Assembly (NCBI GenBank): GCA_025929805.1
Contig: JAICPP010000100.1
Span: forward strand, 1 to 11,459
Direction of reading: 5' to 3'
Origin: Gemmatimonadales bacterium
Lineage (GTDB): Bacteria; Gemmatimonadota; Gemmatimonadetes; Gemmatimonadales; GWC2-71-9
DNA length: 11,459 bases
The position numbers were made by a program, and so were the translations under genes. Below are positions 1 through 7,451 of this stretch, one piece after another; the stretch's first letter is position 1; every line of letters begins with the position of its first letter. The notes beneath the pieces were generated by a model. The model saw nothing but the letters and a program-made list of their open reading frames with translations. It was not told the DNA's origin and did no database searches.

Positions 1-29
1 CGATCGGTTTCACTTTGGGAAGTTGGGAG

Positions 30-1109
30 TCACCTGGAGGACTCGAGAATTCGCTGATAGAGCTCGATGTGTTTGGTTGCCATGGCGGCCTGAGTAAACC
101 GCTCGGCCACACGCTTGCGTCCTGCTTCACCCATGCTGACCCGCCGGGCGTCATCTCGACTCAGCGTCTCGAGAGCCCGCACCAGTGCGGATACATCGCG
201 CAACGGGACCTCCAGTCCGGTTACGCCCGGCACGTTGACTTCTCGAACCGCGCTCGGCAGTGCGGTCGTGATCACCGGGCGGCCTGCCGCCATTGCCTCC
301 AGCACAACCATGCCGAACATCTCCTCCACGGTTACGGACGGTAACACCAGAAAATCGGCATCGGCCATCCGGCGCGGCAGGTCTGCGTCCGGGTATTCGC
401 CATACCAGCGCACCCGGTCGGTGATCGCAAGCGCCTGCGCCAAGGTTCGAAGCCGTGGCCCTTCGGGACCGGAACCTACGATATCCAAGCGGAGATCAGG
501 CACCTGCTCCAGGGCCCTGAGCAGAATATCCAGCCCCTTATATGCAACCAGCCGACCGATGAAGATGGCTCGACGCGGTGCCCCGGGAGGTGGCGGGGGA
601 ACATCCTGCCACCGGGTATGATCGATCCCGAACGGGATAATTTCCACTTTCCCTTCGAATCCCCGCAGTTCACTGGAGAGTGCCAGGTGGGCCCTGCTCG
701 GCACTACTACGGCCCCAGCTCGTTTGAGAACTAGACGAGTGAGCGGGCGGTAAACCGACCGGAGGGCATCCGCGTGCTGGGTGACCACTACAGGGGTTTT
801 GGCCGCCCGGAGCAGGCAAGCCAGGTCAGCCAGCGGGTGGGGATGGTGGACGTGAATGACGTCCGCGCGCTTCCAGGCGGCCGCTATGTAGCCGGGGGCG
901 ATCTCCTGAGAACCCAGCGCCGCAAACGAGAAGGCTCGGGTGACCAACGACCGCTGCCGGAGCAGCTCGCCCTTTCGACCGATGCTTTCCACGGCCACGA
1001 CCTCGACCTGGTGCCCCAGGCTGGACGCGCCTTCAGCAAGTGTCTGAACGACGCGCTCCATGCCACCGGATCTGGGCCAGTAGTACTTGGCAAGGTGGAG
1101 TATGCGCAT
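30..1109 (-). CDS. Family 4 glycosyltransferase (WfcD-like)
   Basis: Probable cytoplasmic retaining glycosyltransferase (GT-B fold, GT4) that adds a sugar from a nucleotide-sugar donor to a lipid-linked glycan; the sugar is not predictable. The 359-residue length is normal. The N-terminal domain opens with a beta strand (MRILHLAKYYWP) and the glycine loop SGGMERVV at residues 14-21. A proline run near 171-175 links the two domains. The C-terminal domain has GRLVAYKG (185-192), GSGPEG (212-217) and the EX7E motif with E263 and E271 in EMFGMVVLEAMAAG. The reading frame is open upstream to 1235, but I chose ATG 1109 because family homology begins exactly there and a GAGG lies about 9 nt upstream; the 42 extra residues look like non-coding sequence. 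It is transcribed away from the rest of the locus. Family assignment is firm; the substrate is unknown. Confidence 0.93.
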   Translation of the reverse strand: MRILHLAKYYWPRSGGMERVVQTLAEGASSLGHQVEVVAVESIGRKGELLRQRSLVTRAFSFAALGSQEIAPGYIAAAWKRADVIHVHHPHPLADLACLLRAAKTPVVVTQHADALRSVYRPLTRLVLKRAGAVVVPSRAHLALSSELRGFEGKVEIIPFGIDHTRWQDVPPPPPGAPRRAIFIGRLVAYKGLDILLRALEQVPDLRLDIVGSGPEGPRLRTLAQALAITDRVRWYGEYPDADLPRRMADADFLVLPSVTVEEMFGMVVLEAMAAGRPVITTALPSAVREVNVPGVTGLEVPLRDVSALVRALETLSRDDARRVSMGEAGRKRVAERFTQAAMATKHIELYQRILESSR

Positions 1110-1257
1110 GCGTGCCGCCTCGGGTGGGTCGGAACCAGGCCTTCGGTCTATATTCACATGCGGTGCGGCAACTTCAACGCCACCACAACTGGTTGTCAAC
1201 TGGGAATTCAGCGTGCAGCTGTGCCCGTAAGCCACTGCCGCAGCACGGCGTCGTGAC
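1110..1257. promoter_or_regulatory. Divergent intergenic region with putative promoters
   Basis: This 148-bp gap separates the two divergent glycosyltransferase genes, so promoters for both directions are expected here. An AT-rich box at 1149-1154 (TATATT on plus, AATATA on minus) stands out from the GC-rich surroundings and could be a -10 element. On the minus strand TTGAAG at 1177-1172 lies 17 nt upstream of AATATA (1154-1149), a plausible sigma-70 arrangement for the leftward gene. I found no good -35 for the rightward direction. Neither promoter is more than a weak match. Confidence 0.3.
1186..1203. repeat. CAAC/GTTG repeat, operator-like
   Basis: The segment CAACTGGTTGTCAACTGG contains CAACTGG twice with an 11-bp period (1186-1192 and 1197-1203). 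It also has a GTTG in opposite orientation between them, so CAAC and GTTG half-sites alternate. On the minus strand it reads CCAGTTGACAACCAGTTG. It sits in the divergent promoter region, where a regulator binding one helical face at successive turns would fit. This is a short pattern and could be chance. Confidence 0.3.
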
Positions 1258-2367
1258 GTGCGCGCGGTTATAGTGTCCCACCTCTATGCCGATCCAGCCA
1301 ACCGGGCAAAGCTTCGTTCGCTGGCTGGACTGGGTGTGAGCCTTGCGGTGGCGGTACCGGATCGTTGGGCGGCAAACGACGGACGCTCCCACGGCACCAC
1401 CTGGGGAGATGATGGCGGGGTGCGGGTGGTTCCGATCTCGGTCCAGGGCCGTATGGCCGAACCGGCCGGGCTGCACTGGAACAACAAGACGTTGCGCCGC
1501 CTGCTGACGGATTTTCGTCCTGATCTCCTCCACGTCGAGGAAGAGCCCTGGACCCAACCGGCCGCGCTGTCCCTGCGCCTCGCGCGACGGCTTGGCATTC
1601 GCACCGTGGTATCAACCGCAGAAAGCTTGCCGCACGGGCACAGCCTGCGGCAGCGATTCCGACGTGAGCGCAGTCTTCGGCAAGCGCATGCCATCATCGG
1701 CGCAAACCGGCTGGCTCTGGCGCTGGCCACCAAACGGCGACCCGCAATCCCCCACATGACGCTGCCTCAGCTCGGAGTTACCCCGCCGGCAGCTGTTCCC
1801 CGAGTGGCCCACCCCGGCCTCGCCATTGGATTCGTCGGTCGGTTGGTGCCGGAACGTGGATTGGATCTTCTCTTCCGCGCCTGCGTGGGACTGGCAGGCA
1901 AATGGACCCTGACGGTCATTGGAACGGGACCTTCACAGGAAGAGCTAGAGGCTCTGGCCGAACGGCTCGGAATCTCGGCGCGGATCTCGTGGCTGGGTCC
2001 CCAGCCGAGGCAGGCCGTGGATGAGGTCTGGCCCCGGTTGGATTGCGTGGTCTTCCCCGCCCGGACCACGGCGCGGTGGGTAGCAAGCGCCGCACGAGGC
2101 GCACTCCATGCGATGGCTAACGGGGTCCCGGTCATCGCGAGCGACTCGGGGGCCCTGCCTGAGGTCGTGGGGGATACGGGGCGGATTGTTCCGGAGGAGG
2201 ACGTGCCCGCCTTAGCGAGCGCCCTCCAGGAGCTTTATGCCAACCGGTCGGAATGTGAACGGCTGGGCCTAGCCAGCAGGCGTCGCATAATGGAAGAGTT
2301 CTCCGATGACGCGCTGGCCGGCAAGACACTCACGTTTTGGCGTACAATCATGCCTGCAAGCGGTTGA
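1258..2367 (+). CDS. Family 4 glycosyltransferase with altered EX7E motif
   Basis: GT-B fold glycosyltransferase of 369 residues, presumed to act in the cytoplasm on the same polysaccharide as its neighbours. The N-terminal part (MRAVIVSHLYADPANRAKL) and the C-terminal domain (FVGRLVPERG at 192-201, GTGPSQEE at 222-229, GVPVIASDSGALPEVVGD at 289-306) are typical of a GT4 subgroup. Relatives usually carry a TTPRWKEQFGRVLxEAMACG segment. Here the matching residues 270-288 read TTARWVASAARGALHAMAN, so both EX7E glutamates are replaced, by Ala276 and His284. The reading frame is otherwise intact, so a frameshift is not the cause. Start is GTG 1258: an in-frame TAA at 1228-1230 and no earlier start codon force this choice, although no Shine-Dalgarno is evident. 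It may use an unusual mechanism, be inactive, or act as a partner subunit. Confidence 0.9.
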   Translation: MRAVIVSHLYADPANRAKLRSLAGLGVSLAVAVPDRWAANDGRSHGTTWGDDGGVRVVPISVQGRMAEPAGLHWNNKTLRRLLTDFRPDLLHVEEEPWTQPAALSLRLARRLGIRTVVSTAESLPHGHSLRQRFRRERSLRQAHAIIGANRLALALATKRRPAIPHMTLPQLGVTPPAAVPRVAHPGLAIGFVGRLVPERGLDLLFRACVGLAGKWTLTVIGTGPSQEELEALAERLGISARISWLGPQPRQAVDEVWPRLDCVVFPARTTARWVASAARGALHAMANGVPVIASDSGALPEVVGDTGRIVPEEDVPALASALQELYANRSECERLGLASRRRIMEEFSDDALAGKTLTFWRTIMPASG

Positions 2368-2380
2368 CATCGGTTGACTT
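2361..2380 (+). repeat. Tandem CGGTTGAC pair, 10-bp period
   Basis: CGGTTGACAT at 2361-2370 is followed directly by CGGTTGACTT, a 9-of-10 match. The pair overlaps the stop codon of the upstream glycosyltransferase and ends just before the AGGAG that precedes the export gene. The GTTGACA core also occurs on the minus strand of the 1186-1203 repeat. It could be an operator or part of an internal promoter (TTGACA at 2364-2369), but no -10 box lies at the right distance. Confidence 0.3.
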
Positions 2381-2403
2381 AGGAGCGAACTTCGACACCC
2401 CCC

Positions 2404-5061
2404 ATGCTAGCCCTTCTCCGACCCTCCGCGCGGGCGGCGATAGCACTCGCCTCCATTGCGTCCGGCATAGTAGCGCCTCGAGTCGCCGCTCAGGTTCCTC
2501 AGGTCCCCCCGGGGCAGCAACTTCCCACCCCAGACCAGGCCAGAGACGCGCTGCAAAACCAGCCTGAGCTGGTGGAACGGCTGCGCCGCAGGCTGCTGGA
2601 GTCAGGGTTGACTCCGGATCAGGTACGGTCTCGTCTGCGAGCCTCCGGCTACCCCGAGACTCTGCTGGACGAGTACTTACTCGGAGCCGACACGACGCGG
2701 GCGGTCCAGCCCGGTCCCCGCACCCTCGAAGCCGTGCGCAGTCTCGGCATCCTGAGCCCTCAGGAAGCCGACTCTATGGCGCTACAGGATTCGGCGCTGG
2801 CTATATCCGATTCGCTGCAGCAGGTCATGGATTCCATCCGCTTCGTGCGAGCGGACTCGGCTCGGGCCGACTCACTTGCGGACTCACTCGCCGTCCTTCG
2901 GGGGCAGGGGCTCAAGCTCTTCGGACTGGAGACGTTCCGAAGGACCTCGACCCGATTCCAGCCGGTGCAATCAGGACCGGTGGACGAGAACTATCAGCTG
3001 GGCCCGGGGGACGTCCTGGTCCTCATTCTCACCGGTGACGTGGAGGAGGTGTACACCCTCAATGTCACGCGGGAAGGATTCGTGGTTATCCCGCAGGTTG
3101 GGCAGGTATACGTCGCCAACCTCACCATGGGTCAGCTGGAGGACCAACTCTACGCCAGACTCCGGCGAGTGTATTCCGGAGTTCGGCGAGGCCCTCGCGC
3201 TACAACCAAGTTTCAGATCTCTCTCGCGCGGTTGCGCAACATACAGGTCTTCGTGGTAGGTGACGTCGTTCGACCCGGCGCGTATCAGGTCTCGGGTGCC
3301 GGCACTGTGCTGACCGCGCTCTATGCCGCCGGTGGTCCCACCGCAAACGGAAGCTTCCGCAAAGTGGAGGTTCGGCGAGCCGATAAGCTGGTAAGCACAA
3401 TCGACATTTACGACTACCTGCTGCACGGGATCAACGCGAGCGACGTTCGGCTCCAGAACGGAGACGTCGTCTTCGTTCCGGTTCACAGCGGCTTTGTCAA
3501 AGTCGCCGGTGAGGTGACCCGGCCGGCGGTGTACGAAGTCCTTCCCCAGGAGACCTTGCGGGAGCTGCTCGAGTTTGCCGGGGGCTTTGGCCCCGCCGCT
3601 TACCAGACCCGGGTGCGGATTCATCGCATTCTGCCGCCGGAATCACGCGATGCCGCGGCCCGGGCCAGAGTCGTGGTCGACGTCGGCCCGGAGCAAATGG
3701 CGGGGGGGACGGTTCCCGCCGTTCCAATGGCCGCGGGTGATTCGGTGACGGTGCTCTCGATCGCCGATCGGTTGAGGGGTTATGTGACGGTGAGAGGCAA
3801 CGTCTGGGTAGAAGGCCAGGTCGGATTCAAGCCCGGCATGAAGCTGAGCGAAGCGATCCGACTCGCGGGGGGACCCAAGCCGGACGTGTATCTCGACCGC
3901 ATTCTGGTTTCTCGTACCAACGAGGATTCAACCCGAGTGCAGCTCCGGTCCGCTTTTGCCGACTCGAGCGGGTCGGTGGTAAGCGATCTGGATCTTCAGG
4001 AAGAGGACGAGATCAGGATCTTCTCTCGCTCGGCCTTCCTGCCCACCCGATACGTCACGGTCGTCGGTGCGGTCCAGAATCCTGGACGACTACCGTTTCG
4101 TGAAGGGATGACCATGCGCGACCTGGTGCTCCTGGCGGGGGGAGTTACCGAGGATGCCGATCTCCGGGAAGCCGAGATCGCGCGCCGCGCCGAGAGCGAG
4201 GACCCGGGGGCCCTGGCCAAGACGATTCGAGTGCGCCTCGATTCAACGGCGCTGGCCAGCGGAGGAAGTGACGGGGGGCCGCCGCCCCTCCCGCGTTCGG
4301 GAGGTGCAGCCGGAGTACCCGATCTCGCGTTGCAGCCTTATGACAACGTCCTCATCATGCGGCAGGCCGGCTGGGAAACCCAACGGCTGGTGTATCTCAC
4401 CGGCCAGGTCAAGCACCCGGGTCGGTATGCCCTGCGGAGCAAGACCGACCGGCTGGGCGATCTGGTACAGCGGGCAGGTGGCCTGACCGAGGAGGCCTAT
4501 GCCGGGGGGATCCAGTTTTACCGGTCCTATCGTCCAGGGCTCCAACCGGCCGATGAACAGCTTCCGCGGCTGGACCAGCAACCGCAGCCGCAGCGTGATA
4601 CGCTGCCGCATGGTTTTGTCGAACGGGTCGGGATCGATCTACCCAAGGTCCTGAAGGATCGGGACACTCGGGACAATGTCATCCTCGTCGCCGGCGACTC
4701 GATCCACATCCCGGAGTACAACCCCATCATCATGGTACAGGGCGCGGTGAATTCCCCGGGCGCCGTACCCTACAACCCAGGGAAATCGCTCGACTGGTAT
4801 GTGGACGCCGCGGGAGGCTACACCCAGCTGAGTGACAACAAGCACGCGTATGTGACTCAGCCCAATGGAAAGCGGCAAGGGGTGAAGCGGCGGGTGGTCT
4901 TCTCCGACGATGTGCCCAAGCCGCAGCCGGGGGCGATAGTGTTCGTACCCGCCAAACGGGTCCAGGACCAGCCCAGCAATGTGACAGCTGTCGTCGGCAC
5001 GGTCGCGCAGGTCTTGACCGGCCTTATTACCCTGATCATCGTCGCGGATCAGAGCAACTAA
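2404..5061 (+). CDS. Polysaccharide export protein, multi-SLBB (OPX/Wza family)
   Basis: Outer-membrane polysaccharide export protein that should form the periplasmic and outer-membrane channel for the polymer. It is 885 residues, more than twice the length of classical Wza. Residues 1-29 are a signal peptide ending VAA before Gln30, with no lipobox Cys. Residues 40-92 are helical (SGLTPDQVRSRL). An Asp-Ser-rich linker spans 123-161. The Poly_export domain starts at YQLGPGD (197-203). About six SLBB-like beta-grasp modules follow, starting near 280, 363, 460, 550, 661 and 775, most with a G-x-V-x-x-P-G core and an AGG near their end. The last 25 residues include a hydrophobic stretch (860-880) that may be the membrane-crossing helix, as in Wza. 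AGGAG at 2381-2385 is 18 nt upstream of the ATG, rather far, but no alternative start exists: the in-frame TTG at 2374 runs into TAG. It is followed immediately by the chain-length gene. Confidence 0.93.
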   Translation: MLALLRPSARAAIALASIASGIVAPRVAAQVPQVPPGQQLPTPDQARDALQNQPELVERLRRRLLESGLTPDQVRSRLRASGYPETLLDEYLLGADTTRAVQPGPRTLEAVRSLGILSPQEADSMALQDSALAISDSLQQVMDSIRFVRADSARADSLADSLAVLRGQGLKLFGLETFRRTSTRFQPVQSGPVDENYQLGPGDVLVLILTGDVEEVYTLNVTREGFVVIPQVGQVYVANLTMGQLEDQLYARLRRVYSGVRRGPRATTKFQISLARLRNIQVFVVGDVVRPGAYQVSGAGTVLTALYAAGGPTANGSFRKVEVRRADKLVSTIDIYDYLLHGINASDVRLQNGDVVFVPVHSGFVKVAGEVTRPAVYEVLPQETLRELLEFAGGFGPAAYQTRVRIHRILPPESRDAAARARVVVDVGPEQMAGGTVPAVPMAAGDSVTVLSIADRLRGYVTVRGNVWVEGQVGFKPGMKLSEAIRLAGGPKPDVYLDRILVSRTNEDSTRVQLRSAFADSSGSVVSDLDLQEEDEIRIFSRSAFLPTRYVTVVGAVQNPGRLPFREGMTMRDLVLLAGGVTEDADLREAEIARRAESEDPGALAKTIRVRLDSTALASGGSDGGPPPLPRSGGAAGVPDLALQPYDNVLIMRQAGWETQRLVYLTGQVKHPGRYALRSKTDRLGDLVQRAGGLTEEAYAGGIQFYRSYRPGLQPADEQLPRLDQQPQPQRDTLPHGFVERVGIDLPKVLKDRDTRDNVILVAGDSIHIPEYNPIIMVQGAVNSPGAVPYNPGKSLDWYVDAAGGYTQLSDNKHAYVTQPNGKRQGVKRRVVFSDDVPKPQPGAIVFVPAKRVQDQPSNVTAVVGTVAQVLTGLITLIIVADQSN

Positions 5062-6131
5062 TGACGGCCGGGTTAAAGCCAGGGCTCGAGCCGGCGCGGG
5101 GTGCGCGGCCAGAGGCGGATATCTCGGTGTTCGAGCTGATGACGCCCCTGGTGCGGCGGTGGAAGCTCATCGGCGCGACCGCTCTCGCCTGCGCATTCGC
5201 GGCCGCAGTGTTTCTGCTCCTTCAGCGGCCCACCTACACCGCGAGTACCACCTTCACCCCGGAGAATTCCAGCAGTACCGGCCTGATGAGCAGCTTGGTA
5301 GGCCTGGCGGGGCTGGCAGGCCAGCTCGGGCTTGGCACCGGCAGCTCCAGCAGCGTGTCGCCCGAATTTTTCGTGAAGCTGGCGCACAGCGACGAGGTGC
5401 TCCGTTCCACCCTGCTGGCTGAGTTCGGCCATCCTGACTCGGTCGGAGTGAAGCGACCGCTTTTGCAGCTGCTCGAGATCAAAGGCCGTTCGCCGGAGGA
5501 GCAGATCCAGCGGGGCGTCGTGGCGCTTCGAAAGCTGACCGAAGCCTCAACCGATAAGACCACCGGCATTGTCACCCTGCGCGCCGAGCTCCATTCTCCC
5601 CAGCTCGCGGCGGACGTAGCCAAGTACATGGTTCAGCTGCTCAATCGCTTCAATCTCGAGTCCAGGCAAAGCCAGTCGCGGGAGCAGCGACGCTTCTCCG
5701 GCGAGCGTCTGGCGGTCGCCGAACAGGAGCTGCGCACCGCGGAGCAGGCACAACTGGCCTTTCTGCAACGCAACCGTCAGTACCTCGACTCTCCCCTTCT
5801 CGCATTCGAGCACAACCGGCTCAATCGGCAGGTTCAGTTGCGGCAGGAGGTGTATCAGACGTTGGTGAAGGCTCACGAAGAGGCCCGCATTGCGGAGGTG
5901 CGCGACACCCCCGTGTTGACGGTCATCGACTCGGCGGTTGCCCCGGTACATCCCAGCGGACCCCGGCGAGTGCTCGGCACCAGCGTGGCTCTGCTCTTCG
6001 GCGCTGCTCTTGGAGTCATGCTGGCGTACATCTCCGCTGCCCGGGCTCGGGCCCGCCGCGCTCCTACTCCCGATTACCTCGAGTTCCGGGCTGCAGTGGA
6101 GGAGGCTCGCCGGTCTCCTCCCCGAGTGTAG
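5061..6131 (+). CDS. Wzz-like chain-length determinant (PCP family, no kinase domain)
   Basis: Inner-membrane polysaccharide co-polymerase that likely controls chain length and contacts the export protein. The 356 residues show an N-terminal Wzz signature (ISVFELMTPLVRRWKLI, 21-37), a first membrane segment at about 36-54, and a periplasmic part. That part includes a Gly/Leu/Ser-rich stretch (73-98, LVGLAGLAGQLGLG) common in this family and a long charged helical region at about 200-280, probably coiled coil. A second membrane segment lies at about 304-323, preceded by the Pro-rich PVHPSGPRR. The cytoplasmic tail (324-356) is short and basic and has no Walker motifs or tyrosine cluster, so there is no fused BY-kinase. 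Its ATG overlaps the previous stop in TAATG, implying translational coupling with the export gene; this pairing supports the assignment. Confidence 0.9.
   Translation: MTAGLKPGLEPARGARPEADISVFELMTPLVRRWKLIGATALACAFAAAVFLLLQRPTYTASTTFTPENSSSTGLMSSLVGLAGLAGQLGLGTGSSSSVSPEFFVKLAHSDEVLRSTLLAEFGHPDSVGVKRPLLQLLEIKGRSPEEQIQRGVVALRKLTEASTDKTTGIVTLRAELHSPQLAADVAKYMVQLLNRFNLESRQSQSREQRRFSGERLAVAEQELRTAEQAQLAFLQRNRQYLDSPLLAFEHNRLNRQVQLRQEVYQTLVKAHEEARIAEVRDTPVLTVIDSAVAPVHPSGPRRVLGTSVALLFGAALGVMLAYISAARARARRAPTPDYLEFRAAVEEARRSPPRV
6098..6121 (+). promoter_or_regulatory. RNA hairpin at the end of the chain-length gene
   Basis: GGAGGAG (6098-6104) is perfectly complementary to CTCCTCC (6115-6121). The stem extends inwards by a G-U, a C-G and a U-G pair to a 4-nt CGCC loop, giving about 10 pairs. 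It lies inside the last codons of the chain-length gene and ends 22 nt before the GTG of the next gene. No T-run follows, so it is not a classical terminator. It could affect coupling or mRNA stability, or be a by-product of coding constraint. Confidence 0.35.
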
Positions 6132-6143
6132 TTCGGAGTTCCC

Positions 6144-7451
6144 GTGATCGGGCTCCTCACAGTACTGGCGGCCTGGCTGTACTGCTTCGTGTGGCTTCGA
6201 CCGCCCGAGCTGGCCGGTGTGATCCTTCCGGCCCAGCGCCTGCTCGCGTGGACCGCGCTCGCGGTGCTGGTTTCCCGGCTACTGCTCAAAGGCAACCTCA
6301 TCGCCGGACCCGCTGCCCGTGGCTTCCTTCGTTGGGTGGCGGTGTTTGTTGTCTTCTTGATTCTGACCCTGGTTCGCCAGCTCGCCTACGGTGAGAACTT
6401 CCACCCGCTGTACTTCATCATGGACTTCTCGAAGTACGCGGCTGGATTCGCGATGGCATACCTTTGCTACTACGCGCTTGCGGGGCGACTGGTCTCCGAG
6501 CAGCGGTTGTTCGGCGGAATCGTCGGCTCCGGGGTGCTCGCCACAGCACTGGTGTACATCCTGCTCGGTCTTTACTACGCAGGCTTCCGCACTGAATTGC
6601 AGCTGATCGCGCCTTCGTTCGGTGGTGCCCTTGGGGTTTGGCCCACCGGCGACCTGCTTCCCCGATTGGCGGGGCCCACCGCCGAGCCGCAGCAGCTCTC
6701 GGTAGCCTTGCTGACGCCGCTGCTTCTGATGCTTTCTCCCCGTTATCTCCGACGCCTCTGGCCGGTGGCGATTCTGTCCGCCTCCGCGTTGCTACTCTCC
6801 CAGTCGAAGTTCGCTCTGGTTTCCATGATGGTGATCGGTTGGTACCTCCTCCTGGTCTACCGTCGTGCACGCGTGCCGATTGTCCTTGGCTCACTGGTAC
6901 TGGCCCCTATGATCGCACTCGCGCTGCTCCGTCTCCCCACCTTTGCGGCCACCCTTCAGGCAGGGCTCTCGGCCGGCTCGCTCGTGGAGCGGCTCGGGAA
7001 TATCGTGCTCCTTCTGAACATCATTCAGGAGCACCCGATCTTCGGGATCGGCGCGGGGCACTACGGAGTGTATCGCGGCCAGACACTGTTCGGGGATTGG
7101 CGTTACGATCCGGGGTACACGCCCAACATGGATTTCCTCAAGGTGTTTGCGGAAACCGGAGTGGTGGGCTTCGTGCTGCTCCTGTGCTTGCTGGGATTTC
7201 TGATTCGGCTGTTTGCCCGCGGATCCCGAACCGTCGATTCAGATGACCGGCCGGTCTACCTGGCGTTCTTTCTGGGGGCCGTGGCCATAATGCTGAACAT
7301 GACCATTGGGTACGAGCTGCTCCATGCGTTCTTCTGGATCAATATCGGAACCCTCCTCTACTTCGTAGATCGAGACCGGACCCGCGCCGCAGTGATGCGG
7401 TCGAGTGAACGCTTATCGGACATTGCGTTGAATCCGGCTGCTCCGGGATGA
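6144..7451 (+). CDS. O-antigen ligase / polysaccharide polymerase family protein (Wzy/WaaL-like)
   Basis: Polytopic inner-membrane protein of 435 residues with about 10-12 hydrophobic segments, of the O-antigen ligase/polymerase family. It either polymerises lipid-linked repeat units (Wzy) or transfers polymer to an acceptor (WaaL) on the periplasmic face. Family marks are the loop EHPIFGIGAGHYGVYRG (296-312) and the following NMDFLKVFAETGVVG (328-342), which resembles the conserved N-x-x-L-x-x-x-x-E-x-G-x-x-G segment. His297, His306 and Arg311 are candidate active-loop residues. Start is GTG 6144, supported by GGAG at 6135-6138 with 5-nt spacing. It follows the chain-length gene by 12 nt and overlaps the next gene by 4 nt (ATGA). 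With a flippase and a chain-length protein in the same operon, polymerase is the more likely role, but sequence alone does not separate the two. Confidence 0.88.
   Translation: MIGLLTVLAAWLYCFVWLRPPELAGVILPAQRLLAWTALAVLVSRLLLKGNLIAGPAARGFLRWVAVFVVFLILTLVRQLAYGENFHPLYFIMDFSKYAAGFAMAYLCYYALAGRLVSEQRLFGGIVGSGVLATALVYILLGLYYAGFRTELQLIAPSFGGALGVWPTGDLLPRLAGPTAEPQQLSVALLTPLLLMLSPRYLRRLWPVAILSASALLLSQSKFALVSMMVIGWYLLLVYRRARVPIVLGSLVLAPMIALALLRLPTFAATLQAGLSAGSLVERLGNIVLLLNIIQEHPIFGIGAGHYGVYRGQTLFGDWRYDPGYTPNMDFLKVFAETGVVGFVLLLCLLGFLIRLFARGSRTVDSDDRPVYLAFFLGAVAIMLNMTIGYELLHAFFWINIGTLLYFVDRDRTRAAVMRSSERLSDIALNPAAPG

Noticed and set aside
1..29. Possible start of another minus-strand gene (GTG at 13-11, encoding MKPI)
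   Set aside because: Only four codons are visible, no Shine-Dalgarno precedes it, and the GTG overlapping the glycosyltransferase stop hits TGA after a few codons.
1110..1235. N-terminal extension of the leftward glycosyltransferase to a start at 1235
   Set aside because: The extra 42 residues resemble no GT4 N-terminus and contain the repeat and -10-like sequence; the family's first beta strand begins at ATG 1109.
774..1256. Plus-strand open frame opposite the first glycosyltransferase
   Set aside because: It lies antisense to a clear GT4 gene and its product shows no domain; it extends through the divergent promoter region and looks like a shadow frame.
2971..3624. Minus-strand open frame of 217 codons inside the export gene
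   Set aside because: It is antisense to conserved Poly_export and SLBB coding sequence and has no recognisable protein features.
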